NCBI RefSeq assembly: GCF_030272615.1
Contig: NC_081410.1
Location: 138,794,849-138,858,848, forward strand
Length of the DNA: 64,000 nt
Source of the DNA: Cryptomeria japonica
Lineage: Eukaryota > Streptophyta > Pinopsida > Cupressales > Cupressaceae
Direction: 5' to 3'
Under the pieces are notes generated by a model. It saw only the letters and a list, made by a program, of their open reading frames with translations. It was not told where the DNA came from and did not search any database. Below are positions 33,514-44,415 of the stretch, piece by piece (positions within the stretch are counted from its first letter, which is position 1; every line of letters starts with the position of its first letter). A program made the translations under genes and the position numbers.

Positions 33514-33533
33514 AATTTAAATTTAAATTTAAA
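33514..33533. repeat. AATTTAAA self-complementary run
   Basis: AATTTAAATTTAAATTTAAA reads nearly the same on both strands. It is an AT-rich element about 730 nt upstream of the WAV3 ATG. Confidence 0.6.
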
Positions 33534-34897
33534 GCCGGCTTGATTTAGAGTCTATTTCACTCCGATTTTTGGCCGCCTCCCAGATAAAAGGCTTCTTAAG
33601 GGCCAGTTTAATAGAGTGAAGGAGACGCAGAGATTTTTTTATTAAGACATTAATTGTTTGAATCTTTATATTCGGAGATTATCTCCTTTTTCTATTTACT
33701 TTTTTATGCATTTGGTGGGGTGAGGGGGAGGCTGACCAAGTTCATGAATAAACACTTTTTTTTAAAGAGAGGTAAACGCTTTTGGGTCGCGAGTATAAAT
33801 GAATGTTATTGGTCTTATCGTTTTCTCGTGATCAATATTTTTTCAGGGGTAGTCATTATAGTTAATTTGTATCCACATATTCTAAACGGTACATTAGATT
33901 TTGACGGTTTCTTTTGTTGTCTTTGCATGCAACTTGATTGCTTATAGCTATTGTTTTGGCTTTTGGGTAGTAATGATGTATACTGTGGGATCCGTTCTGT
34001 GTGCAAGGGTCAAAAAGTACAAATTTCAAAGTGTCACCCAATACATGTTTAAAAATGTTCCAATGATTGTGCACTTAAAATTATCAATACTTTTGTATAA
34101 ATGCCCCACTAGTCGTGTGTTATGGGTACCAATAAAGGTGCACAAATGGGCCAATTATGGTCCAAGTGCTAAAATATGAGCGGTTATTGGTATATGTGAA
34201 ATTTATTAATGGACTTTTAGTTATTTATTTTTTAGTTGTAAAAAGTAACCAATCATGTGATGCCATGTCATTTGCACAAGTATGGGGACCTCTTTTGCAC
34301 AACTATTGATCTCACCTTTTTGGGGCCTATTTTGGACACCTTGACAAAAAGCATGTTGATATGGCATCATATTTGATGAAATGGCCCTAAAACCTTAGTT
34401 ATAAGCAGGGGACTTGCCAAGTAAGTGTTGTAAAAAATTGGGAGTGATTTGAAATTTCCACGTAGGATTTTGAGAAGCACGAAGTTAGGGTGCACAACTA
34501 TTGGGTCATCTCCCCTAGTAATTGGGGGATTGGGTGTGCAAGGAGTGAACAGTTATTAGAACATGAACTGCAATTGGTGCTCTTCCCCTAAACACTCTTG
34601 GACTGCAAGTGTACAAATGAATGTCTAATTGGTCTTTTATGCACCTCTCTGATCTGTATTGGGAATTCTCTCTATACTTATTCTAACTGACTGATTAATT
34701 AAATGGGGGAGGGAGGAATTATAACGTTCAATAAGGGGTTCATTCAAATACCACATCTAGAGTTGGGGTCATTGCTTACGCATTAGACGAGGAGCAGGAA
34801 GAGTAGATAATAGAGAGGAGGGTCAACTCAATAGAATGGCCATTCTCTATATCCCTTCCGAACCAATGGAGCTATGAATTGGAGCTCATGTACAAAC
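33534..34897. other. Noncoding stretch upstream of the WAV3-type gene
   Basis: No gene was recognised. Short plus-strand frames at 33654-33947 and 33901-34179 overlap in different frames and have no domain. From about 34000 the sequence style changes to that of old repeats, with no defined ends. Confidence 0.45.
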
Positions 34898-35945
34898 TTG
34901 ATCCGATCAATCCACCTAAATGTTGATCTTTATTGAGGGGATCTATTACAATTAATACTATGGCTCAACTACATGAGTAAAATGTTAAAAAAAAAGGAAA
35001 TTTAAAATATATTTTTTTGTTTGAGGTTTGATTTATATTTTGTTTAGATCTATGAATTTGTGTGATTATATTATATTTATGTGGGAGAGGTTTGAGGAAA
35101 TTATTACTCATAAAATATGGGTCATTAAGCTTGACTCAAAAAAGATGTAGTTAAATTGTGATTTAATATCATAATGTGATACAATATGAGAGAAACTTTT
35201 TGCTTGTCATTTTCAAATCTTCAAGGTAATGTAGTGATTAAATATCCTACTACAATATATTATGAAAAAAAAAAATTGTTGGTATTAGGAGCATGTGTCC
35301 AAACCTGGTATGGTCAATCCACCTAAATGTTGATCTTTGTTGAGGGGATTTCCTATAAGATATATAATATTTTAAAATTTTTTTAATTATGTTTAAATTT
35401 ATGAGTTTGCGTGATTAGATTGTATTTATGTGATAGAGAGGTTTGAGGTTTGTGAAAACTACTATTCATAAATATGCTTAACTCAAAAGTTATGTAGTTA
35501 AATTATGATTAAACGTCATAATGTAATATAATGTGAAAGAATCTTTTGCTTGTCATTTATGATACAAATAAGGAACATACCACCAACCTTACCAATTGTG
35601 TTGATTTTCGTTTACGAGATTTCCCTATAATCAATACTATGGTTTCAACTAGATGAGTAAAATTTTAAAATGTTTTTTTTTGTTTGAGGTGTTTAATAAT
35701 GTTTAGATTTATGAGCTTGTGGGAGAGGTTTGAGGTTTGTGGGAACTACTATTCATAAAGTATGGGTTAGTGAGCTTCACTCAAAAAATTATGTAGTTAA
35801 ATCGTAATTAAATATCATAATGTGAATCAATGTGAGAGAAACTTTTTGCTTGTCATTTTCAAATCTTTAAGGTAATCTAGTCATTAAATATCATAGTACA
35901 ATATATCTTGAAGAAAAAATTTGTTGGTATTAGGAGCATGTGTCC
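34898..35945 (+). repeat. Three diverged tandem units
   Basis: Units start near 34898, 35303 and 35579. Each holds the segments CAATCCACCTAAATGTTGAT (or a variant), TTTGTTTGAGGT, GTGGGAGAGGTTTGAGG, ATGTAGTTAAAT and TTTTTGCTTGTCATTT. The first and third units end GTTGGTATTAGGAGCATGTG. The second is shorter. They are noncoding and AT-rich. Confidence 0.75.
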
Positions 35946-37140
35946 TTTTGATGGCAAAATCAAGGAACATACCATCATCCTTACTAATTGTGCTTAACCA
36001 GTTAAACTGTAACCCCTTGGTCTATTAATATTTTTAAAAGAATATGTTTTTAAAATCCACTTCTTGAGAAATACAATTATGTCGTGTAGTAAATGAATAT
36101 TTTTAATATTACTGTCAAATTTTATTTTTGTTTTAACAATGTAATATTTTTTAAAATAGTTAAATGTATTTTCTTTATTCTCATAATTATATATTTATAT
36201 TAGTGTTAGTATAATTATTTAAAAGATGTTAAAAAATATTAATTTCAATATCTAATTCAAGTCACAAGTTCAATATTTACATCTTAATATTGATCTTTCT
36301 ATATAATTAGATAATATTCAAGTAATTTATTTGGTTTCTTGTTTATTATGCTTTATATCTTATAAATTAATTATTAATTTATATGTAGATTATAAAATCA
36401 ATATATTGATAAAAATAAGAGTATGTCATATTCATAAATTGGAATAAGTTTTTTTTTAAAGATAGAAATAAGGCTAGCAAAGTAGGTTCCCATGATCAAA
36501 TATGGGAATGTGTGTCCATTATTTTTCAAGTGTTATGCCTAAAATTTTATATTTATCAATTGGAAAGTGACATACAATAGAGATTAGTATGCTAAATTTG
36601 AATAATTGTTATTTTAGGAATGTAACATCCTAAAAGAGAAGTAAATAAATAAAGATCTGATTGAACAAGTTTCAATCGAAGTAGATGGTTATGATAGTCT
36701 TAAATTGTGTTTAACTAATATTGTCATAATACCAAATTCTTGAGTAATAAATGTAAAATGAAAGATTAATACTTGAAGTTACATGCTAAACTTTTTCCAA
36801 TAAATGTGTTGTTTAATAGATTCAATTCAATAAATGACATAACATTATGAGGGTTTTTGTGCATTTTCTTCTTTTAAAATAAATAAATAAATGTTAGTAC
36901 ATATGTAGCAAACCTTGAGAAATGTAAATATAATAGGAAGTCATTTACAAAATGTACAAATATATCAATTATAATTAATATAAAATAGAGAAGGATTGTT
37001 CTACCCCAATTATTAATCGAATATGTTTTTTTAAGTAACAAATGGTAAAAAGAATTGTAACTAATTGTTAAGTAATTAGTATCTTATAAAGTATATTTAC
37101 TTTTTTATAAATATGACCATTTTTTATAAATATGTCCCTT
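35946..37140. other. AT-rich stretch without features
   Basis: No open frame, repeat structure or motif that I can support. Confidence 0.5.
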
Positions 37141-37436
37141 CAAATGATAAAGTTTCATAATAAGGTGTGAAATTTCATGATTTGTCATATGACATTTATG
37201 ACTTGTCTTAATAAGGCATGCTCTCATTTGTAGTATGAATACCCATTTCAAGGGTCTAGGGAAAACAAATAAGGACATTACCAATCATCTATGAAAGATG
37301 TTTATCTTATTATTATTATTTTCTTATTTCCAATTTATATTTATAAAGGCAATGTTGCATTGCCTTGAATGAAATAATTTTCAACTCAAGCTAATGCAAT
37401 GCTAATCATGAAAGTTCACACCTTATTATGACATTT
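37141..37436. repeat. Inverted-repeat (foldback or MITE-like) unit
   Basis: TCATAATAAGGTGTGAAATT at about 37156-37175 and onward to 37183 is the reverse complement, with one mismatch over 28 bases, of 37404-37431. CAAATG words lie just outside both arms. The total length is about 300 bp with no coding capacity. A target duplication could not be defined, so MITE is a possibility only. Confidence 0.6.
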
Positions 37437-37450
37437 GGCAAGAAAAAATT

Positions 37451-37499
37451 TCTCTCTCTCTCTCACTCACACATGCTCTCACACACACACACACACACA
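37451..37499. repeat. Compound (TC)n ... (AC)n microsatellite
   Basis: A TC run at 37451-37464, a short CACTCACACATGCTCT bridge, then an AC run at 37481-37499. Confidence 0.9.
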
Positions 37500-38159
37500 T
37501 TTTACATTTATTAAATTAACATTATAAAATTATATAGATTGTGGTAAAATGCATTTGAGAATAAGAATGAGAAATGAGAAAAATGGAGTCTTGATTTAGA
37601 CATTTTCCCTATGTATAACCTTATAACATATCATAACCATGATGGAATGTTGGGATCACACAAGATGTTCCCTCCAACTTTGGGGTTTTAGGTATCACCT
37701 CATAATAATATTGTTATGGAGTGTTTATCGTTCCTACCAACTTCAATTTGATTAGGTCGATTTACATGTAATTATAAATTTTCAATCGAAGAGATCTTTG
37801 ATTAATTTACAATTAAATTCAATGAATTAATTCATATGTAATCAGTTAATAGGTATTGGTTTATTGTAAATTCCTTAAGAGGTGTGTGAATATAGGCATT
37901 TGTATTCAAAGAACAACTCAAACCGAAGTGTGTAACGTTGTTTGAATAGTTAAATTTTAATCTACTACCTTGAAATATAATTGGATCGATAAGTATATTA
38001 TAAACACAAATTTATTTTTTTAATATTTTTATATTCAATATGTCACTTAAGTTTTCATGAGTTGTTGGATAGATAAATTTAGACTTGATAATATAATGTT
38101 CTTCCTTAATGGGGTAATGAATCAATCATGCGATATTATTGAATGTTTAGTGTTGATAC
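37500..38159. other. Flank of copia-C, no features
   Basis: AT-rich noncoding DNA. The last five bases before the LTR (GATAC, 38155-38159) are the presumed left target duplication of copia-C. The right copy is outside the window. Confidence 0.5.
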
Positions 38160-39432
38160 TGTTGGCATTATGGATGAATTGATTATGTGTTGCATCAATG
38201 TCTTGTCATTGATGTCAACACTAGTTGTTATGATTGGTTACCGACACCAGGTTTTGGTTACCGGTAGAAGATCTAGTGTTACTAGCTAAAGAGATTATCT
38301 GTTGGACACTTCCGACATGTTTGGATCAATGGAGTATGTTTGATTTTATGTGTTACATGTTCCTACAGCATGTTTTGGTTAGTTGGTATTGACTTGGTAA
38401 TCGGATGCTATCATACACTCTTGTAAACCCTCACCGACATTGGTTTAAGGTTTTACCGACAGAGCTTTTCACTGATGAATTTTGACAGGATGCATAAGTG
38501 GTGTTGGTGTGGCTTCTAAATGGATTTCAGGATGCTGAAGATGTTATTTGATCGTGCTTCAACTGCTTGAAGACATTGCTTTGGCGTGGTGGACCCAGAA
38601 TAGGTCTGGTGCCTATCTAGGTTATGGACTGGTATCATGTTAATGTGTACTCTACACGTTACCGGATGTTTCGGGATGATTTATGGATTTATAATTGTTT
38701 TTTTGGTCTTAAGCCGACATGGCATATCATTGTAAAATGGATTTATGTAATGATCTTATTATAATATCTTTTAGGTGGCCGACCTAATTGGATTAGGTGT
38801 TAGGGTTGGTATAAAATGATGTAAGATCTCATTGTAGATCGTGGCGTGGAATGTAATGTAAGAATATTGTAATATCATTCAGGAAGAGGATTAGGTCGAT
38901 CATTGAGGATCGAATTAGGATTAAGGAAGAGGTCAAGGCCTTTGGTATTGAGCCTAATCGGGACTATAATCAGGCATGATAGATGTTATCTCTGGCAGTT
39001 CATTATTCTGGATTGTTGTCCAAATATCTTGAGGTGGTTTTAACCTCTGTAGTCAATGAGACTCTTTTGTAATGAGCAGTACACTCTAGGTCGTGTACCT
39101 TCCTGCATGTGCAGGCCCCTCATTGTATCACATACTTTCTGCAGAAGTATCATCTGACTGTAGGTAGGCTTCCCATCGTGGTTTTTCCCTTTCCAGGTTT
39201 TCCACGTATAAATATTGGTGTTATGTGGTATGGTTGATTTTCATTGATTACCTCTTTAATTGTTGAGTTGCATTGTTTACCGATATCTATGTCTACCAGC
39301 ATCTGTTTCTGCTTTACCGGTATTTAAATATTTATGTGCTTTGGTTTAAGGTTGTATTGTGGATTAAATGTTATAATCTATTGACAACTAATTCACCCCC
39401 CCCCTCTCAGTTGTTCATTGGTTATCCTAACA
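38160..39432 (+). repeat. copia-C 5' LTR
   Basis: Starts TGTTGGCATTATGG and ends TTATCCTAACA directly before the primer site. It is 1273 bp. The conserved copia LTR motif (CGTGGTTTTTCCC...GGTTTTCCACGTA) lies at 39176-39209 and a C-run/CTCTCAG block at 39393-39410. Confidence 0.88.
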
Positions 39433-39433
39433 A

Positions 39434-39446
39434 TTGGTATTAGAGC
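39434..39446 (+). other. copia-C primer-binding site
   Basis: TTGGTATTAGAGC begins two bases after the LTR end. It is the initiator tRNA-Met complement with the same C-to-T variant as copia-A. Confidence 0.85.
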
Positions 39447-39477
39447 TTTGGTCCTCTCTTGCAGAAGCTTAACCATT

Positions 39478-40632
39478 TGAGGTAGATCCTATCGCAGTTA
39501 ACACTTCTAATCCACCGGCAACTATTTTCAAAAGAGAAATCCCTAAGCTTGATGGAACAAATTATGGGATATGGAAGATTCAAATGGAGACTCATCTTAG
39601 ATGTCTTAGCAAGGATATTTGGGAGATCACTGAGAAAGGATACACGCCTTATGATCCGGCATCTGGCAATCCTGTTCCTGTAGACTTTGATAAGAATATT
39701 GAAAATGATTGCAGAGCTAGAGAAGCCCTCTTGTGTGCACTTACTAATCAACAGATCATGGGATTGACTAATAAATCATCGGCAAAGGTTATGTGGGACA
39801 AATTGCAAACTCTGAATGAAGGTGATCCTACTATCAAAATTGCTAAAGTTGATGGTTATCGGGTAAGATATGAAAACTTGAAAATGGAAGATAATGAAAT
39901 AATTGTTGTGTTTATGGAAAGAGTAAATGAGATTTTTATGGAAGTCAATGTTTTGGAGGATTTCTAAGTGAAGATGAAATAGTTTCCAAAGTCTTGAGAG
40001 CCCTTCCACCAGCTTACAAGATGAAGGCAACTGCAATTAATGAGGTGAGAACAATGGCACACACTTCAGTTAACAAAGACATTCTGATTGGGAAATTATC
40101 TGCTTTTGAGCTTGAAGAATTTGTATCTTCTAGAGTTGTAAAGTCTGAACCTGCTTTTCATGCATCATCATCATCATCATGTACCAGCAAAAGTGATTGG
40201 AAAGTCCTATATGCAAAAGAATTGGAAGACATGAGGAAAGAAGATGAAGAACTTGAGAAACTTGAAGCCTTATTTGCTAGAAGAGTACCTAAAGGACCTA
40301 CAGGAAGTAAGTATGAAGGGAAAGAACCTTTTAAATGTTTTGCATGTAATAAAATTGGTCATTTTGTATCTAGATGACCTAAAAGGAATGCAAGGTTTGA
40401 CAAAAGAGTTAAGAAATCTTTTAAGCCTCACCAAAACAGATATAGATTCAAGAAAAGTAAACAGTGCTACATAGCAGATGAGGAAGGAGTAACTGATGAC
40501 TCTGGGGATGAACCAGCGGAAGACTCTTCTAGTGGATCCGGAAATGGAAAGGAATGGGTATTCTATGCTTTGAAGGAAGATGAACCAAAACTCTCTATCA
40601 AGAATGAAGAAAAGGCCCTAGTAGCAAAAGTT
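39478..40632 (+). pseudogene. copia-C gag
   Basis: The open frame starts near 39478 without an ATG (a TTG stands before EVDPIAVN). It reads FKREIPKLDGTNYGIWKIQM, then METHLRCLSKDIWEITEKGY, REALLCALTNQQIMG and FMERVNEIFMEVNVLEDF (UBN2 gag). A TAA and frame change near 39967 are followed by RALPPAYKMKATAINEV, IGKLSAFELEEF, a Lys/Glu helix and the zinc knuckle CFACNKIGHFVSR. In the knuckle the last Cys codon is TGA (40375-40377). The C-terminal acidic part runs to KALVAK, where the LINE is inserted. Confidence 0.85.
40615..40632. repeat. Target-site duplication of LINE-2, left copy
   Basis: GCCCTAGTAGCAAAAGTT, 18 bp, matches 45743-45760 with one difference (T/C). It encodes part of the gag/protease junction (ALVAKV), which explains why copia coding resumes after the LINE. 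Confidence 0.88.
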
Positions 40633-40847
40633 TTGATTAAGTAAAAACAGGTATTTGAAAGGTACCCGAACCTTGTACAAGCCAGGAGAACAGAACAACT
40701 AGATAAAGTGCATGATCACTTCAAAAAGACAAAATGATCCTACCGAGAGGAATCAGCTAACATAACATAACATAAAAACTCAGAGCAGACAACAAAAGGA
40801 AAGCACAGAGACAACAAAAAGACAGAAACTAGGACACCAACAGAGAC

Positions 40848-42365
40848 CTAAATACTATTCATAATTTCTTCAGCATGAACAACCATTTGTTTCATGTTGC
40901 TTGCTGAAGTCTTCAGTTCCTCCAGCTCACAACCTTTGATGTCGCCCTTGATCTTTGTGTTAGCTCTGGTCCTCCTTTCATGACCCTTCTTGTCCGGTTG
41001 CTCTTTATCACCATCCTTCTCAGCATTATTTTCAAACCTATTTATGAGGATGTTCATGTTGTCCACAGACGATTTGAGGATTTGGAAATTTTTGTCTGTG
41101 ATCTTCTTAACGTTGAGTTCCAACCTATCAATTCTGCTACCAAAGTCATTCATTTTATTTTCCATTTCCTTTCTATCTCCCATCTCATTGACCTTTTTTT
41201 TCCGTTGCTATGATTTTTCCAACCATACATTCAATAGCTTCTGCATTATGTAGAACGACAACCAATTCTTTAACATGTTCAACCAGGGGCATGTCACCAA
41301 CCGTGACTCTTGCAATAGCCTGCGTATCAGTTTTCAAACTATTGATATCCTCCACCATGGTGGTGATGGTCTCACAGAAGTCTTTAACAATATCATTGTC
41401 ATCTCTGCCACTTTGATCCCCTTTATCCTCCTTTTGTAGACCTGTGGTATTCACAACCTCGATATTGCCCATCACCGGGTTACCCTCCCCTTCTTTGTCC
41501 TGACCCTCAGTCTTCTTGTTTTCATCAGCCTCCTCCTCAGAGTCAACCAGAATGTGGTTGACATCTGGGTTGTTACCCTTTTTAATGTTCTCCCTCTGAG
41601 TTTGCTTTCTAGCAGCTTTCCCTTTCTTTTTTTAACAATTTTTTTCTCAAAAGACTCAGTTTCAAAATCCAACATTTCTGGTTCCACAATAATCCTTCTC
41701 TTCTTGGCCCTATTCCTCCCCTTTTTGCTAGTATCTTCTGAATCTCCCTCAGTCTCTGATTTAAAGTTAAATCCACTAGCTTCACTCTTCGTTGTCTCAT
41801 CTCTTGCTTTTTTTTCCCTTAATAGAACCTCCTTTATAGTATGATCCATTGAGAATGCTAGGTAATAAGGTAGGCTCACCTTTTCCCCATGACGGAAATG
41901 GTTGAGTAGGACAAAGTGATGCCCATAGGCTCTAGTAAACCTACCATCTAAGGTAATGTAAGAAATAGAGGCAAATAAAATAAACCTCCATGGCCTGCCA
42001 ATTCTCTTCGGAGCATGGTAGGAGTTGTCAATTTTGATCATCTTTCTCCTCTCTTCATCCGTAACAGGAAACTTATCTGTTGCTTTATCTGATATGCCTC
42101 AATCCCTGTAAAATTACATTCCCTCAGTAGTCATCCCAGTGGCCTCGACAATGACCTCTTCACCGACATTCATCATTTGGGAACCGATAAGGATTTTACC
42201 ATTTTTCCAGTTCTTGATGAAATAACTAGTGATTGTGGGGTCTTTCCCACTTAACCGCTCCATGAAAACATTCAACCCCCCCTGTTGAAGGATATCCCAG
42301 ACTTCTATATTCTTTCTCCAGTCAGAGCAAGAAGTGGGCTCGAATCTTTTCTTGTTACCTCCCAT
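40848..42365 (-). pseudogene. LINE-2 ORF3, novel third ORF downstream of ORF2
   Basis: The ATG at 42365 gives MGGNKKRFEPTSCSDWRK, then IEVWDILQQGG, ITSYFIKNWKNGKILIGS and NVGEEVIVEATGM. After two in-frame stops (42114-42116 and shortly after) the frame continues KFPVTDEERRKMIKID, GRPWRFILFASISYITLDG and YGHHFVLLNHFRHGEKVSLP. This N-terminal part of about 170 residues looks globular. A Lys/Arg/Glu-rich middle (KKGRNRAKKRRIIVEPE) follows, then two probable coiled-coil stretches. Frameshifts lie near 41530 and in an A8 run near 41195. Total length is about 505 codons. I recognise no domain. It lies inside the LINE target duplications, so it moved with the LINE. Confidence 0.75.
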
Positions 42366-42538
42366 ATTTCCAGCACCTTCCTTTCAATTCCTTCTCTTAG
42401 CTTGATAACGTCTCCTCTGGTTTCTGTGGGTACTCTATAAGAATACCTAGAGTCTGTGCCAGATGATAATGATAAGACAGATATATAAATTCTCATTATC
42501 TTCGATAAAACCTTGCATCGAAAAAGGCGGAAGAAGCA

Positions 42539-43282
42539 TTAGAAATAATGATTAAAAGTACCACCTTTCCTTATCTGGCTCCGATCTTGGTTAAGCAGAG
42601 ATTTCATTTCACTTGCAATCTCCATTTCACCATAATTAGTAATGATGTCTCTCGATTGGCAAGCTAGGTTGGCTGCCCAATCAGCACAGGAATTGGCCTC
42701 CCTATACACATGTGTAAAAACACACATATCAAATTCATCGTTGATTTTCCTAGTAGCTTTGATAGCATTACTAATAGACCAAGAAGGCGGGAATTTCATG
42801 TTTAAACAATTGGTTATGTTTAAAGAGTCTCCTTCACACCACACTTTAGTGCATTTAGCTTCCTTGGCAAGGATCATCCCATGGTAAGCCGCCATGGCTT
42901 CGGCAACATGATTAGTCTGATTTCCTATGGGAATGCTTTTAATTATTTTGCATATTCCCCATTCATCCCTTAGGATCACACCACATCCTGCGACACCCGG
43001 GTTACCCTTTGAGGCCCCATCAAAATTGATTTTCATCCATCCCTTGGGCGGGCTGATCCATGTCACACCCTCTCTAGGGTTGATCTGAAAGCTCTCTTGA
43101 CCCTTTAATCTCCACTTTTTGTAGATAAATTGATCATCTCTATCTTGAGGATTATCAATACCGCCTATTATATTCATATGCTCCACTATACTTCTTCTTA
43201 TTTTTTCAAACACTATTTTAGCCTTAGTAGTCTTGTCTCTAAAAACTCTATCATTTCTCTCTTTCCATATGCCCCAACACAT
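42539..43282 (-). pseudogene. LINE-2 ORF2, RNase H domain
   Basis: RVT_3-type RNase H: MKINFDGASKGNPGVAGCGV (Asp), NHVAEAMAAYHG (Glu), VWCEGDSLNI (Asp) and THVYREANSCADWAANLA (Asp). All four acidic positions are present. It begins with the linker MCWGIWKERNDRVFR, as in LINE-1. It ends about 174 nt before ORF3. Confidence 0.87.
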
Positions 43283-43339
43283 GTGAGGTAAAGCAATTTT
43301 CCATAATAAGGTTATGGATTTATTTCTTGAAGGATGATG

Positions 43340-44377
43340 CTAAGAGTTGAAGATCTCCTGAATCGACTTGGGGAAACCCCAATTGACTTTGAAATGGTCC
43401 AGACAACTTCCCCATACATCAGTAGAAAAAGGGAAATGAAAGAGCATATGATTTATAGTCTCCTCATTCTGTTTACAAAGAATACAAAAACTAGGCATAC
43501 TAATACCTCTTTTTCTGATATTTTCAGTAGTGAGAATTTTATCTTGAAGAGTTGTCCAAAAGAAAATGTTAATCTTAGGGGTGAGGCCTTTCACCCATGC
43601 TTTATCCCAACATGGGCTTTCCATGTTGCTGAACTATTGATGATATAGAGAAGACACTGTAAAAGTACCACTAGCAGTGAGTTTCCAAATTAAGTGTTCT
43701 TCTTCTTCAATCCTCACCATAGAGTTCATAACTTTATTCAAACTACCCAAAGACTGATCCACCTGAGATAAGTCCTTCCATTGTCCATCTGTCCAGTAAT
43801 CCTCCACCTTGGTTCTAAATTTTTCCTTGCATTGATTCTAAAATCTGTTCCACTCAAGGTTTTCATTCAAAGGGGTCTCCAGAATCCAGGGGTCATCCTA
43901 GAACTAGATAAGATTCCCTTTCCCCAATTTCCATTTTGCACCTTTGACAATTAATTCTCTTGTTCTAGAGATATTTTTCCAGATATTGGATCCAATTGGG
44001 ATACTCTCCACTTTGAGAAAGCTTTGAAGTGTCGGACATTGACTTTTATATTTGTTATCCCATATCATTTTCCATTCTCCTTGGTTTCTATAACCTCTCC
44101 AAATTTGCTTGGCCATAAGGAACTCATTTATGTCTCTTATTCTTCTTAGGCCCAAACCTCCTTTGTTTATAGGCTTGTAGACCTTCTCCCAAGCAATCAA
44201 GTTCATTCTCTTCTTCTCCTCAACCCCTGTCCATAAAAAAGTTCTATGAATCTTTTCTATGGCCTCCGCATACTTAGCAGGGATTCTGAACAAACTGATG
44301 GCGTAGAGAGGAATACTTTGTAGAGTGGATTTCAGCAATTGAACCTTACCTGCTTGACTAAAAGAGCACCCTTCCAT
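43340..44377 (-). pseudogene. LINE-2 ORF2, post-RT region and zf-RVT
   Basis: Two open parts. 44377-43904 reads SQAGKVQLLKSTLQSIPLYA, FLWTGVEEKKRMNLIAWEKV, NKGGLGLRRI and WKLGKGNLI. 43624-43340 reads WVKGLTPKINIFFWTTLQDK and ISMPSFCILCKQNEETINHM (the CxxC...H of zf-RVT). The 280 bases between them are the same protein region with stops. It matches 1275-2099 of LINE-1. Confidence 0.82.
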
Positions 44378-44415
44378 CCAGAAAGCTTCTTGTGTTATTT
44401 ATCCACTAGGGTTCC

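Noticed and set aside
40848-42496. ORF3 as a host gene captured or independently inserted beside the LINE
   Set aside because: The 18-bp target duplications enclose it together with ORF2, there is no second set of duplications between them, and LINE-1 has the same start at the same place.
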